A DNA stretch of 54,000 nucleotides from an uncultured Lachnospiraceae bacterium (GCA_910578345.1 CAJTRA010000020.1:1-54000), one strand, 5' to 3'; counted from the first letter of the stretch, positions 8,636 to 17,681 are shown. Notes: generated by a model from the letters alone, not told the origin. Translations and numbers: made by a program.

Positions 8636-9895
8636 TCATGACAGTGCCCCCTGATCTGTCACTTTGGAAAATACTTTCCGCGCCGCTGCCGCCACCACAA
8701 GCGAAGCTGCTCCCGCCGCCAGTAAGACCACAGCCTCCCGCCCTCGAAACAGTTCAAACAGAAAGCCGTACATCGCATTGCCAAAAGGCTGCGCACACAT
8801 GGAAACCATCATGCAGACAGAGATCACCTTCCCCACCAGGCTCTGCGGCGTCTCCGCCTGTACAAAGGACATAATCTGAACACTGAAAATAGTCGCAGCG
8901 GTCATGATCACAAAGCAGCATGCGGTCATGATCAGGTAAACTGCCATTGCTGACTCGATCCAGAAAAGAGCCATTCCAATCGGAAATAAACATACGGCCG
9001 CCGCCGTCAGCAGATTGCCCGCCTTTCTGATCTGCAGTTTCTGCGCCAGAATTCCCGCACCAATACCACCCACAATGCCGCCTGCCGCCAGTACCCCCTC
9101 CGCATACCCGTACAGCCGGTTGGCCGCCGATGGCGCAAAGGCCAGTACCTCTGTAACCAGATACGGAAGCCCTACATTGATCACCGCCGAGAAGAAGAGA
9201 TTGACGCAGCATGTCACGATCAGTCCCTCTCCGATCACTGGTTTTTCCCTGCGGATAAATTGCAGACTCTCCGCCAGATCCTGTTTCATGATCTTCCTGA
9301 TACTGCCCACTGTCTCCTGTTTCTCATAAGGGATCCTGATAAAGATTTCCATTCCTGCGGATAACAGGAAGCAGACCGTCCCCATCTCCAGAATCGGAAG
9401 CAGTCCATAGACGCTGTACAAAACCCCGCCAAACACCGGACCTAAGAGCGCGGCAAAAGAACTCACAATATTGATGACCGCGTTTGCCTGCATATAGCGC
9501 TCTCTCGCTGTCAGCGCCGGTATACTCGCCTGCACTGCCGGCTGATAAGCTCCGGCAATTCCAAATAACAGCATCAACGTAAGCGTGATCAGAAAGACCA
9601 GATTCATCCGGTTCTGCAGCAGCAGAAAGGCCAGCAGCACTCCCGCCGTAGCAAAATCCAACGTTACCATAATGTTTCTCTTATTCACCCGGTCAGCGAT
9701 CATGCCTCCCACCGGCGACAACACTATCGTCGGTATAAAAGCACATGCCATCACCGTACCGTACAGCGCAGACGAACCTGTCTGGTTCAACAGATACAAT
9801 GGCAGTGCAAACCGGACGGCCGCATTGCCAAACAGAGAGATGATCTGCCCGATCACCACAAGTGTAAAATCCTTTGTAAATAACTTTTTCTCCAT
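8636..9895 (-). CDS. Major facilitator superfamily exporter
   Basis: The protein from the ATG at 9895 starts MEKKLFTKDFTLVVIGQIIS, the usual opening of this MFS branch (enterobactin-exporter/macrolide-exporter-like). The frame runs 26 codons further up without family similarity. The MFS signature between helices 2 and 3 is visible as GGMIADRVNKRNIM. Twelve helices, 419 residues. The family exports small molecules by proton antiport. The ribosome site AGAGGA is rather far (about 13 bases) from this ATG, so the start is moderately certain. The gene stands alone, with 134 bases to the PAP2 gene. The 9974-10246 stretch upstream holds no gene on this strand. Confidence 0.85.
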   Translation of the reverse strand: MEKKLFTKDFTLVVIGQIISLFGNAAVRFALPLYLLNQTGSSALYGTVMACAFIPTIVLSPVGGMIADRVNKRNIMVTLDFATAGVLLAFLLLQNRMNLVFLITLTLMLLFGIAGAYQPAVQASIPALTARERYMQANAVINIVSSFAALLGPVFGGVLYSVYGLLPILEMGTVCFLLSAGMEIFIRIPYEKQETVGSIRKIMKQDLAESLQFIRREKPVIGEGLIVTCCVNLFFSAVINVGLPYLVTEVLAFAPSAANRLYGYAEGVLAAGGIVGGIGAGILAQKLQIRKAGNLLTAAAVCLFPIGMALFWIESAMAVYLIMTACCFVIMTAATIFSVQIMSFVQAETPQSLVGKVISVCMMVSMCAQPFGNAMYGFLFELFRGREAVVLLAAGAASLVVAAAARKVFSKVTDQGALS

Positions 9896-10091
9896 ATAAT
9901 CCAATTGTCCTCTCTTTCCCGCCGCACCAGACAATCCTGCTTTGCATCGGTGCGGTCTTTTTTGTTCCATCATAGAGAGGCAGCCCTGGTTGCACGACCT
10001 ATTCTGGATGTCAGAATGACTACTATTGGTTGCAAAAAGCCGCTACCAGATCTTGCCTTGTTAAGAAAGCCTTAATTATGCAAAAAGTCTA

Positions 10092-10202
10092 TTGATTTTT
10101 TTCCTGCAAGATGATATATATAGTTGCGTATGCCAGTGCTTTTGTGGCAGCGCATTCCCAACATGGCAGCGCAGGCTTTCGATCATGCCGTCATGGCATG
10201 AT
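10092..10202 (+). promoter_or_regulatory. Promoter and leader hairpin of the trk operon
   Basis: TTGATT at 10092-10097 and TATATA at 10115-10120 are separated by 17 bp. In the leader, ATCATGCC (10182-10189) pairs with GGCATGAT (10195-10202). I looked for a ydaO/c-di-AMP riboswitch, common before potassium genes, and did not see its conserved blocks. Confidence 0.45.
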
Positions 10203-10267
10203 ACATTCTAAACAGTAACGAGACACCCCCTTTTGTACAGATCCTGGTGTTTCGGAATGGAGTGGAA

Positions 10268-11671
10268 ATGTTCAAGCAAAAGAAACCGGTCGAACAGGGA
10301 TTACAGATCATTATCGTTGGATGCGGCAAGGTCGGACAGACCCTGATCGCCCAGCTGATCAAAGAAGGGCATAATATCACCCTGATCGATAAGAATCAAC
10401 AGAAAATACAGGAATTGACAAACCTCTATGACGTCATGGGCGTCGTCGGCAACGGCGCCAGCTTCAGCGTCCAGAAAGAGGCAGACATAGACCATACTGA
10501 CCTGATCATAGCAGTCACCGACTCGGACGAACTGAACCTTCTGTGCTGTACGGTGGCCAAACGTGTCGGCAACTGTTCCGCCATCGCCAGAGTCCGCACA
10601 CCGGACTACAGTAAGGAAGCCAGTTATCTGCGGGAGAAGCTGGGACTTGCCATGATCATCAATCCTGAGCTGGAGGCCTCCCGCGAAATGGCCCGTATTC
10701 TCTATCTTCCTACGGCCCTGGAAGTGGATACTTTCGCCCATGGACAAGCGGAAATGATTAAATTCAAGGTGCCTGAGGAGAATCTCTTAGACGGCATGAT
10801 GGTGGCCGACCTTGGCAAAACCGTAGGAAAGAATATTGCCGACAACGTCCTGATCTGCGCCGTAGAGCGCGACAGTGAAATCTATATCCCTTCCGGTAAT
10901 TTCCGGATCCTGAAAGGCGACTGTATTTCTTTCGTCGCAACCAGGCGGGATGCGAAATCCTTTCTGGAGAAGATCGGATTCAAGACACATGCCGTCAAGA
11001 ATACCATGATCATCGGCGGCGGCAAGTCTTCTTATTATCTGGCAACCCAGCTTCTTCACATGGGCATCGCCGTCAAGATTATTGACAGCAATCCGAAGCG
11101 TTGTGAAGAATTGAGCATTCTGCTTCCCAAAGCCGTCATCATCAATGGCGACGGCACGAATGAAGAACTGCTCAGGGAAGAAGGGATTGAGTATATTGAA
11201 TCTTTCGTTCCCTTGACCGGCATCGATGAAGAGAATATTCTGTTGACGCTCCACGCCAAACATGTCTCCCATGCCAAGGTCATCACCAAAATTAACCGGA
11301 CGAATTATAAAGGAGTTCTGGGCGGTCTGAATATGGACAGCGTCATCTATCCCCGTTACATCGCATCGGAAGCGATTGTAGCCTATGTCCGTGCGAAGAA
11401 AGCGTCCATGAACAGCAGCAATATCGAGACCTTATATCATATGTTTGATTTCCGCGTGGAAGCGATCGAATTCCGTGTCAGAAGTGAGTCCTCCGTGACA
11501 GGGGTCCCGCTGGCACAGCTTTCTTTGAAAAAGGGACTTCTGATCTCCTTTATCAACCGGAAAGGCACGATCATTATCCCAAGCGGACAGGATTCGATCC
11601 AGGTCGGCGATACGGTCATGGTAGTCACCACGCACACCGGCTTTAAGGTACTGCAGGATATTCTGAACTGA
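10268..11671 (+). CDS. trkA: Trk potassium uptake regulatory subunit TrkA
   Basis: Two tandem RCK units are visible. Each begins with a Rossmann NAD-binding strand: IIIVGCGKVGQTL near residue 14, and MIIGGGKSSYYLATQL near residue 240. Each ends in a TrkA_C domain; the last is VTGVPLAQLSLKKGLLISFI to the C-terminus. TrkA forms the cytoplasmic gating ring of the TrkH channel and responds to nucleotides. The ATG at 10268 has GGAG five bases upstream; a GTG at 10247 is in frame but less likely. trkH follows 133 bases downstream, so the two subunits form one operon. 467 residues matches full-length two-domain TrkA. Confidence 0.92.
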   Translation: MFKQKKPVEQGLQIIIVGCGKVGQTLIAQLIKEGHNITLIDKNQQKIQELTNLYDVMGVVGNGASFSVQKEADIDHTDLIIAVTDSDELNLLCCTVAKRVGNCSAIARVRTPDYSKEASYLREKLGLAMIINPELEASREMARILYLPTALEVDTFAHGQAEMIKFKVPEENLLDGMMVADLGKTVGKNIADNVLICAVERDSEIYIPSGNFRILKGDCISFVATRRDAKSFLEKIGFKTHAVKNTMIIGGGKSSYYLATQLLHMGIAVKIIDSNPKRCEELSILLPKAVIINGDGTNEELLREEGIEYIESFVPLTGIDEENILLTLHAKHVSHAKVITKINRTNYKGVLGGLNMDSVIYPRYIASEAIVAYVRAKKASMNSSNIETLYHMFDFRVEAIEFRVRSESSVTGVPLAQLSLKKGLLISFINRKGTIIIPSGQDSIQVGDTVMVVTTHTGFKVLQDILN

Positions 11672-11761
11672 CGGCCGCGGCCTCAGTGTACTACCTTTTC
11701 TGCGCCTGTGCCGATACCGGCTTTAATAGACACATTCCATCAACTTCCATTCCGTATGCAG

Positions 11762-11790
11762 GGATCTGGCAGGCATGGCCTGCCAGATCC
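11762..11790 (+). other. Perfect 13-bp stem-loop between trkA and trkH
   Basis: GGATCTGGCAGGC (11762-11774) pairs perfectly with GCCTGCCAGATCC (11778-11790) around a 3-base ATG loop. No T-tract follows, so it is more likely an mRNA-stabilising or processing element, or a protein site, than a terminator. It ends 14 bases before the trkH start. Confidence 0.6.
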
Positions 11791-11804
11791 ACGTAGAGGT
11801 AATC

Positions 11805-13313
11805 ATGAACAGTTCCGTTATTCGTTATATTCTAGGATGTATTCTAAAAACCGAGGCGGCGCTTATGCTTCTGCCCTGTCTCGTCGCGCTTATTTACTGG
11901 GAAAGAGAAGGGCTCTGGTATCTTCCCGTGGCTGCAGGATGCTTTGTGCTGGGAACATTGATGAGCCTGCGGAAACCGAAGAACAGTGTCTTCTATCTGA
12001 AAGAGGGCTGTATTGCCACTGCCTTAAGCTGGATCTTCTTATGCATCTTCGGCGCGGTCCCATTCTGCCTGACCGGGGAAATTCCGTCTTTTACCGATGC
12101 GCTGTTTGAGACTGTGTCCGGTTTCACTACCACGGGCGCGAGTATCTTAAGCGACGTGGAAGCGCTCTCCCGCTGCTCCTTATTCTGGCGCAGCTTTACC
12201 CACTGGATCGGCGGCATGGGCGTACTGGTATTCCTGTTAGCGATTATTCCCATGAGCGGCGGCTCTAACATCAATCTGATGCGCGCAGAAAGCCCCGGCC
12301 CCTCCGTAGGCAAGCTCGTTCCGAAAATGAAAGACACGGTAAGAATCCTGTACCTGATCTACACCGGATTGACAGTCGCAGAGATCCTGCTGCTCGTCGC
12401 CGGCCGGATGCCTTTTTTTGATGCTCTCTGTACCAGCCTGGGCACAGCAGGCACCGGCGGATTCGGTATTAAGAACAGCAGTATTGCGGGCTACTCTCCT
12501 TATCTGCAGTGGGTCGTTACCATCTTTATGATTCTGTTCGGCGTCAATTTCAACGCTTACTGCCTGCTCTTATTCCGGAAAATAAAGGATGTTTTGCGCA
12601 TGGAAGAAGTGCGCTGTTATCTGTTGATCATCTTCGCCTCTGTTGCAGTCATCACCCTTAACATACTGAAAACCTGCACAGGGATTTTTGATGCTTTGAC
12701 AAAGGCCGCCTTTCAGGTTGCTTCCATTATCACGACGACAGGGTTTTCCACCACCGACTTCCAACAATGGCCGGAAAGCAGCAAGGTAATCTTAGTGCTA
12801 TTAATGTTTGTCGGCGCCTGCGCAGGCAGTACCGGCGGCGGTATCAAGGTATCGCGTTTCGTGGTATTATTTAAGACGGTGCGGAAGGAATTCTTCTCCT
12901 ATATCCACCCGAAGAGCATTAAGAAGATCAAGATGGACGGCAAGCCGATCGATCACGATGTGGTCCGTTCCATTAACGTATATCTGATCACTTTTATGGT
13001 CCTGTTTGTCCTCTCTGTATTTCTGATCTCCTTTGAGGATACGGATCTGGTGACCTCCTTTACCGCTGTGGCTGCCACAATCAACAATATCGGACCTGGG
13101 CTGGAGCTGGTGGGCCCGACGGGAAACTTCGGATTCTTCTCACCTTTCTCCAAGTATGTGCTGATGTTTGACATGCTCGCCGGACGTCTGGAGCTCTTCC
13201 CGCTGCTCCTGCTGTTCCATCCGACGATCTGGAAAGATTTATTTGCCTACAAGAAAACCATGTGGAAAGAGCATTATCACAAGGCTGGCAGGTTAAACCG
13301 TCTTGCCCACTAA
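11805..13313 (+). CDS. trkH: Trk potassium uptake channel subunit TrkH
   Basis: 502 residues from the ATG at 11805, which has AGAGGT just upstream; the earlier ATG at 11775 lies in a hairpin loop. The four P-loop selectivity-filter regions of TrkH/KtrB proteins are visible: SGFTTTGASIL (about 108), GTAGTGGFGI (about 218), ITTTGFSTTDF (about 320) and NNIGPGLE (about 430). Helix pairs surround each. The channel carries K+ across the membrane and is gated by TrkA, encoded just upstream. The 3' end overlaps the convergent glycosylase gene by 4 bases. Confidence 0.93.
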   Translation: MNSSVIRYILGCILKTEAALMLLPCLVALIYWEREGLWYLPVAAGCFVLGTLMSLRKPKNSVFYLKEGCIATALSWIFLCIFGAVPFCLTGEIPSFTDALFETVSGFTTTGASILSDVEALSRCSLFWRSFTHWIGGMGVLVFLLAIIPMSGGSNINLMRAESPGPSVGKLVPKMKDTVRILYLIYTGLTVAEILLLVAGRMPFFDALCTSLGTAGTGGFGIKNSSIAGYSPYLQWVVTIFMILFGVNFNAYCLLLFRKIKDVLRMEEVRCYLLIIFASVAVITLNILKTCTGIFDALTKAAFQVASIITTTGFSTTDFQQWPESSKVILVLLMFVGACAGSTGGGIKVSRFVVLFKTVRKEFFSYIHPKSIKKIKMDGKPIDHDVVRSINVYLITFMVLFVLSVFLISFEDTDLVTSFTAVAATINNIGPGLELVGPTGNFGFFSPFSKYVLMFDMLAGRLELFPLLLLFHPTIWKDLFAYKKTMWKEHYHKAGRLNRLAH

Positions 13314-13783
13314 TCTCTTATTACTTTCCACGCTTCCACCAGCCGCTCCAGCGAGTATCCTGCATTGGCCGGACTGGTGGAAGGCAGCAGATACGCCTCC
13401 CGTCCGGTAGTCGGATAGAGATACTTCTGATATAGCTGGTACGCCTTGCCGCCGTTCGTATAGATTGCCTGAATATCCGCGCCGGAGAGAATGCAGGTCA
13501 AATCATTCGGTGTTACATCCCGAATACTGGCATCCGATGAGCCTGTGATCTCACAGCTTGCGATCACATCCCAGACAGCAATATGATTCCCGATCAGCAT
13601 GGCTTTCTTCTGCTGGATATCCGTCGGCGTCTCACATTCCAGCACCTGTGCCAGAACACGCCAGAAGCGATTCTGCTTATGTCCGTAGAAAAACTGCTGC
13701 TCCCGCGATTTCACAGACGGGAAACTGCCTAAGATCAATACTTTAGAATGCGCATCATAAACCGGATCGATTGTGTGTACCAT
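13310..13783 (-). CDS. DNA-deoxyinosine glycosylase (family 6 uracil-DNA glycosylase superfamily)
   Basis: 157 residues with the superfamily signatures of hypoxanthine-DNA glycosylase: LILGSFPSVKSR near residue 17 (motif 1), FYGHKQNRFWRVL near 32, and the C-terminal STSPANAGYS (motif 2 position). The enzyme would remove deaminated adenine from DNA in base excision repair in the cytoplasm. GAGGG sits before the ATG. It starts 10 bases after the XRE regulator gene on the same strand, so they probably share a transcript. It overlaps the 3' end of trkH by 4 bases. Confidence 0.85.
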   Translation of the reverse strand: MVHTIDPVYDAHSKVLILGSFPSVKSREQQFFYGHKQNRFWRVLAQVLECETPTDIQQKKAMLIGNHIAVWDVIASCEITGSSDASIRDVTPNDLTCILSGADIQAIYTNGGKAYQLYQKYLYPTTGREAYLLPSTSPANAGYSLERLVEAWKVIRD

Positions 13784-13793
13784 AACTGTCCCT

Positions 13794-14831
13794 CTATTTC
13801 TCCCTGTCCTTCAGGAAGTTCTCCCAGCGTTCATTTCCTTTCATATACTCAAAACTGTCCTTCTCCTGGAAAAGGGCATCCAATCTCTCCTGCATCTTCT
13901 GGCGGAATTCATCGGAAACCTCCCGAAAAGCCATGTGTCCGTATAGCGGTGCATCACGAAAGGCCGCAATCTCCTCCAAGTCAGCCGTCATCTCTTTTGC
14001 CCAGTGAATCGTTCCCTCGATATCCTCCTGTGCCTGCGCCATCTCCAATCTGATGGAATCCTCCTGATAGCGCCCCATCTCAAACAACCTGACAAGCTGT
14101 ACCCGCTTCTCCGCCAGATAGGCCGCCTTCTCCAGATCCTGTTCCTTCAGCCGCATCGACATCATGCTGGAAAACACGATCTGCAGAATCTGAGATTCTG
14201 AGAAAAGCAGTTCTTCATAGCTCCGATAGGCTTCTTCCACGCGTCCGGTGCGCGCATAGAGAAGCGCTTCTTTCCGCTTTCTCTCAGGACTCTGAACGGA
14301 AAAATAAGACAGATACGTCTCCGCCCTGTCATATTTTTCCTGCTGCATATAGTAATTATAGAGGCACTCCGCCGCAGTCGTTCTGATCGTCTCCTCACCG
14401 CTGCCTAACAGCCTCTGTAAAACAGAGAGAAAATATGTATCATGCCCCTTCCCCTGAAATCCGCACCACTGATATCCCATCAGTTCGACTGACATCCACA
14501 ACAACAGATGTTCACAGTCGGGATACTGTTCCATCTGTCTTCTCGCCCACTGAAAAGCTTCCTCGAATTCCTCCGTCTCCAGTTTCCTGTTCAGTATTTT
14601 GATCAGATCATTGACTTCCTCATCTGTCAGGTCTCCCTGAAAAGTAAGCAGCGTATCCAGAGAAATGCCAAGCAGGCGTGCAATCGGTGCAAGCATCGTG
14701 ATATCCGGCAAAGAATTGCCATTCTCCCACTTGTTGACCGCAGGGGCTGTAACCCCAAGCCGGTTTGCCATCTCCTCCTGGGTCATGTCCTTACTCTTTC
14801 TGTATTTTCTGATCACCTGTCCAATCTGCAT
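13794..14831 (-). CDS. XRE-family regulator with helical repeat C-terminus
   Basis: Residues 1-70 are a classic Cro/C1 helix-turn-helix: MQIGQVIRKYRKSKDMTQEE, then LGVTAPAVNKWENGNSLPDI. The remaining 270 residues are helical and contain TPR-like pairs (for example EKYDRAETYLSYF and GRVEEAYRSYEELLF). This architecture is frequent in Lachnospiraceae regulators of unknown signal. AGAGGAGG lies upstream of the start and a good promoter sits at 14922-14950. The glycosylase gene follows after 10 bases. The target is unknown. Confidence 0.88.
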   Translation of the reverse strand: MQIGQVIRKYRKSKDMTQEEMANRLGVTAPAVNKWENGNSLPDITMLAPIARLLGISLDTLLTFQGDLTDEEVNDLIKILNRKLETEEFEEAFQWARRQMEQYPDCEHLLLWMSVELMGYQWCGFQGKGHDTYFLSVLQRLLGSGEETIRTTAAECLYNYYMQQEKYDRAETYLSYFSVQSPERKRKEALLYARTGRVEEAYRSYEELLFSESQILQIVFSSMMSMRLKEQDLEKAAYLAEKRVQLVRLFEMGRYQEDSIRLEMAQAQEDIEGTIHWAKEMTADLEEIAAFRDAPLYGHMAFREVSDEFRQKMQERLDALFQEKDSFEYMKGNERWENFLKDREK

Positions 14832-14921
14832 ATCCTATCCTCCTCTGTCTGCTTATCCTATCACAGCCTGCCTGTGGGCAGCGTTTCCGACGCTGATCCC
14901 CTGATCCGCTGTGACAGATTC

Positions 14922-14950
14922 ATCATAGCAGAAGGTGACTGCCTATACAA
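14922..14950 (-). promoter_or_regulatory. Promoter of the XRE-glycosylase operon
   Basis: On the minus strand TTGTAT (14950-14945) and TATGAT (14927-14922) are separated by exactly 17 bp, about 90 bases upstream of the XRE start. Confidence 0.5.
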
Positions 14951-14996
14951 TTGAACCATAGTTAAAGAATGTCTCAGCTAAGATGAACGACATTCA

Positions 14997-15398
14997 TTAT
15001 AGTTCATCGTTCTTCTTCGACGGCTCTTCTATCTGGGATGCCGTCATCGTACATCTGCCATCAAAACTTGCATCTTCATCAATCACAAGAGATCTGGCAG
15101 AAATATTCCCTACGATCTTACCGGTGGAGAGAAGTTCTAACTTGCCCTGCGCCGCGATATCACCATCCACTCTGCCGGAGATAATCACATGCTGGGCAGA
15201 GATATTCCCTTTCACATGCCCGTTTTTCCCAAGGATCAACTCTTTCTCACAGGTACAGTTACCATTCACAGTACCATCGATTCTGACAGCTTCCGGCGCC
15301 TTTAAATCTCCCTCAAACACTGTGCCGTCTCCAAGTATAGTACCTACCTTCACTCTTGCTTCTGTGTCAGAAGCGCTGCTTTTGTTCTTACCCAACAT
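14997..15398 (-). CDS. Bactofilin (polymer-forming cytoskeletal protein)
   Basis: 133 residues. After a short tail the sequence is a repetitive right-handed beta-helix with hexapeptide-like turns: ILGDGTVFEGDLKAPEAVRI, GTVNGNCTCEKELILGKNG, HVKGNISAQHVIISGRVDG, KLELLSTGKIVGNISARSL. This is the bactofilin core, which polymerises without nucleotide and scaffolds cell-wall or envelope enzymes. The C-terminus (SQIEEPSKKNDEL) is charged and likely disordered. GGAGG lies before the ATG. It lies 19 bases behind a LytM-like membrane protein, the usual partner of bactofilins. Confidence 0.92.
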   Translation of the reverse strand: MLGKNKSSASDTEARVKVGTILGDGTVFEGDLKAPEAVRIDGTVNGNCTCEKELILGKNGHVKGNISAQHVIISGRVDGDIAAQGKLELLSTGKIVGNISARSLVIDEDASFDGRCTMTASQIEEPSKKNDEL

Positions 15399-15417
15399 GC
15401 TTTCTTCCTCCTATCTT

Positions 15418-16176
15418 TTATCCTTTCGCCTCGAATACGGTAAGCGGATCGATCGCTTCCTCTTCAAAAAGGATCTGGTAATCCAGTTGTGTATCGTCTG
15501 TCAAAACCGTCAACAGGATATCCCCCGCCTGCACTTGCGCGCCAACCTGCATCTGCGTCTTTGCCTCCTGTCGGCACAAGTAGCGTGTCTTGTAACCATT
15601 ATTATGTTCCACCTCGATGATATGCGCGTAAGTATCATCAGATTCTACAGTCACGACCATACCGTCTCCCGTGGCAACGACATTGCCGTCCGCATTGGTG
15701 TTCAAGGAAAGATAAGGCTGCTGTTCGGAATAATCTGACAGCACCGTGCTGATACCCGTATAAGGATAACGCCTTGGAATGGACGTATCTTTCTCCGATA
15801 CGCTTTCTGCCCTTTCCTCTCCATCTTGCGCCGCAGATTCTGCATCCGCTGCCGCCATGGATTCCTGCTGCAAGGTCTCGACCCTGGCCAGAAGTGTTTC
15901 TTTCTCCTGTTCCAATGTCTGTACCTGCGCTTCTAACGCCTCGATCTTCTCTTCCTGTCCCGCCAGTTGACTGCGCACCCCTTCCTGTCTGCTGAAGTGA
16001 TACGTCGTCCAGGCCGCCGCTCCCGCAGTCGCCAACAGAATAAACACCAATACGCCCACGTACAATCGGAAAGAAAGCCTCGTCAAGTGGAACTGTCTGC
16101 TTTCTCCTCCTGTGTTAGGAATCAGAAGCACAGAAAAGGACTCGTTATGTTGATGTCTCTGCTTTTGTCGTTTCAT
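15418..16176 (-). CDS. Membrane-anchored LytM/M23-like protein, catalytic site lost
   Basis: 252 residues: a cytoplasmic basic N-terminus, one membrane helix (about 36-58), a coiled coil (about 70-105, EEKIEALEAQVQTLEQEKE), an Ala/Glu-rich linker, and a C-terminal M23-type beta fold. In active M23 peptidases the zinc ligands are HxxxD and HxH. Here the regions align as ATGDGMVVTVESDDTYAHII and LDYQILFEEEAIDPL: the final HxH is replaced by DYQ and the first His is absent. The protein is therefore probably a non-enzymatic regulator or scaffold. Forms an operon with the bactofilin gene 19 bases downstream; GGAG precedes the ATG. Confidence 0.8.
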   Translation of the reverse strand: MKRQKQRHQHNESFSVLLIPNTGGESRQFHLTRLSFRLYVGVLVFILLATAGAAAWTTYHFSRQEGVRSQLAGQEEKIEALEAQVQTLEQEKETLLARVETLQQESMAAADAESAAQDGEERAESVSEKDTSIPRRYPYTGISTVLSDYSEQQPYLSLNTNADGNVVATGDGMVVTVESDDTYAHIIEVEHNNGYKTRYLCRQEAKTQMQVGAQVQAGDILLTVLTDDTQLDYQILFEEEAIDPLTVFEAKG

Positions 16177-16299
16177 AGTCTACTCCATTCCGCCGCAACC
16201 GCTGCAGCAAAATATTTTCCAGACACCTACCATGGCGATGCGCCTGCATTCTGTCACGCAGACAACCTGCCTGCCGGCAGTGTCTCACGACACCACATT

Positions 16300-16328
16300 A
16301 TCTTACCAGACTTTGCCCTTTTTTTCAA
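16300..16328 (-). promoter_or_regulatory. Promoter of the LytM-bactofilin operon
   Basis: On the minus strand TTGAAA (16328-16323) and TAAGAT (16305-16300) are separated by 17 bp. The leader to the LytM-like gene is about 120 bases and shows no gene. Confidence 0.5.
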
Positions 16329-16348
16329 TCGAACAGGTCCGCCAAATT

Positions 16349-16813
16349 TTAATTTTGCCTGTAAATTACGCTCTTTTTCGACAGAAACAGGGGGACTATT
16401 TTGGTCATAAACATCTCGTCTTCTTCCCGATAGCCCCGCGATCGGTATAATGCCTGCGCGGCATGATTGTCTCTTCCGGTCAGAAGCGCAAATTCATGGA
16501 TCTGATACTGCCGCATACAATACTCCTCTGCATACGCTAACATTTTACCTGCAAGCTTCCTTCTTCTATATTCCGGCGCCACAAATACTTCCGTAATCTC
16601 CGCAAGATCATCCTGATAGCAAAAAGAACTCTTGATCTGCACGCATACAAACCCGACGACATCTTCCCCCTCTTCTGCCACAACCACCACTTCCCGCGGA
16701 TTCTGTGAGAGAGACTGTTTGATATCGTCTGGCGTCGTGAGCCCTTTTCCATTAAACGCCTCATTCAATAACAGTAACTGTTCTGCATCCTTTTCTGTCG
16801 CCAATCTTATCAT
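16349..16813 (-). CDS. GNAT family N-acetyltransferase
   Basis: 154 residues with the GNAT order of motifs: an N-terminal MIRLATEKDAEQLLLLNEAF, the central strand VVGFVCVQI, motif A AEITEVFVAPEYRRRKLAGKML (acetyl-CoA pyrophosphate loop RRRKLAG) and motif B ALYRSRGYREEDEMFMTK. It would transfer an acetyl group to an amine; the acceptor is not predictable. The gene is alone, with the LytM promoter just downstream. Confidence 0.85.
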   Translation of the reverse strand: MIRLATEKDAEQLLLLNEAFNGKGLTTPDDIKQSLSQNPREVVVVAEEGEDVVGFVCVQIKSSFCYQDDLAEITEVFVAPEYRRRKLAGKMLAYAEEYCMRQYQIHEFALLTGRDNHAAQALYRSRGYREEDEMFMTKIVPLFLSKKSVIYRQN

Positions 16814-16960
16814 ATCTGCACCCTATGTCCTCCCCACCGTCATCCATGTTGTCAAAACAGCGTAAAGACAACATCTCTTACAATATATCAAGCATAACAG
16901 ATTCCTCCCACAAAAGAAATACAGTAAGCAATTTTAAATATTATTTTCTGAAAAAATGAA

Positions 16961-16989
16961 TTGAGATCTGCAAGAAGAGTGTTTATAAT
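16961..16989 (+). promoter_or_regulatory. Strong promoter of the cytidylate-kinase-like gene
   Basis: TTGAGA (16961-16966), a 17-bp spacer and consensus TATAAT (16984-16989), 41 bases upstream of the start codon. Confidence 0.7.
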
Positions 16990-17029
16990 AGAGATAAGAG
17001 AAAAATAACAGAAAAAGGGGGATGCATTT

Positions 17030-17629
17030 ATGTATAATATCGTAACGATTGAACGGCGGTATGCCAGCGGCGGCAATGAAATCGGCAAGAAACTGGCGGA
17101 TGCACTCGGCTATAAACTCTATGACAGAAATATTCTTATCAAAGCGGCGAAGAACCTTGAGATTCCTTATTTCCAGATCGAGGATCTCGATGAGAGCGCT
17201 TCCGGCGGCATTCTGATGAATCTTGCCAAGACTGGTCTCGGCGGTCTTTCCGGCAACCGGGAATTACCCCTGGCAGACAAATTATTCCTGGAAGAAGAAC
17301 GGATCATAGAAGAAGCTGCCAACAAGGGGGATTGCGTCATTGTCGGAAGAGCTTCCGGCTATATCCTCAGGGAACGGGAAAATGCCCTGAGGGTATTCGT
17401 CTATGCAGACAAACAGAAACGGATCAAACGGGCGATCGAGCGGGAAGGCATTCAACAGTCAGAAGCCGAAAATGCTTTGAAGAGAAACGATAAACGAAGA
17501 GGCGGTTTCTACAATACTGTAACGAACTGGGAGTGGGGTGCGCCCGAATACTATGACTTATATATGAATGCCGGCACTTTGGGAATTGACACATGTGTCA
17601 GAATCCTTGCCGAAGCGGTAAAGGGATAG
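17030..17629 (+). CDS. Cytidylate kinase-like protein
   Basis: 199 residues of the Cytidylate_kin2 group. The P-loop region is the family's divergent RRYASGGNEIGKKLADALG (residues 9-27) rather than a standard Walker A. The conserved DCVIVGRASGYIL (about residue 100) and a basic lid (RAIEREGIQQSEAENALKRNDKRR) follow. Relatives are annotated as (d)CMP kinases, but this group lacks proof of substrate and often sits in addition to a true cmk. AAGGGGGA lies before the ATG, and a good promoter and a terminator bracket the gene, so it is monocistronic. Confidence 0.82.
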   Translation: MYNIVTIERRYASGGNEIGKKLADALGYKLYDRNILIKAAKNLEIPYFQIEDLDESASGGILMNLAKTGLGGLSGNRELPLADKLFLEEERIIEEAANKGDCVIVGRASGYILRERENALRVFVYADKQKRIKRAIEREGIQQSEAENALKRNDKRRGGFYNTVTNWEWGAPEYYDLYMNAGTLGIDTCVRILAEAVKG

Positions 17630-17640
17630 ATCATTGGAAA

Positions 17641-17675
17641 AGGGAGGCGGATCGGCCTCCCTCCTTCTTTCCTCC
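17641..17675 (+). terminator. Terminator of the cytidylate-kinase-like gene
   Basis: AGGGAGGC (17641-17648) pairs with GCCTCCCT (17655-17662), followed by a T/C-rich run. The convergent DUF6179 gene ends just beyond. Confidence 0.6.
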
Positions 17676-17681
17676 AGACAT

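Noticed and set aside
10121..10267. Possible c-di-AMP (ydaO) riboswitch before trkA
   Set aside because: Only a simple 8-bp hairpin was seen; the conserved purine-rich blocks of that riboswitch are not present.
14983..15738. 251-codon open frame on the plus strand
   Set aside because: Antisense to bactofilin and the LytM-like gene.
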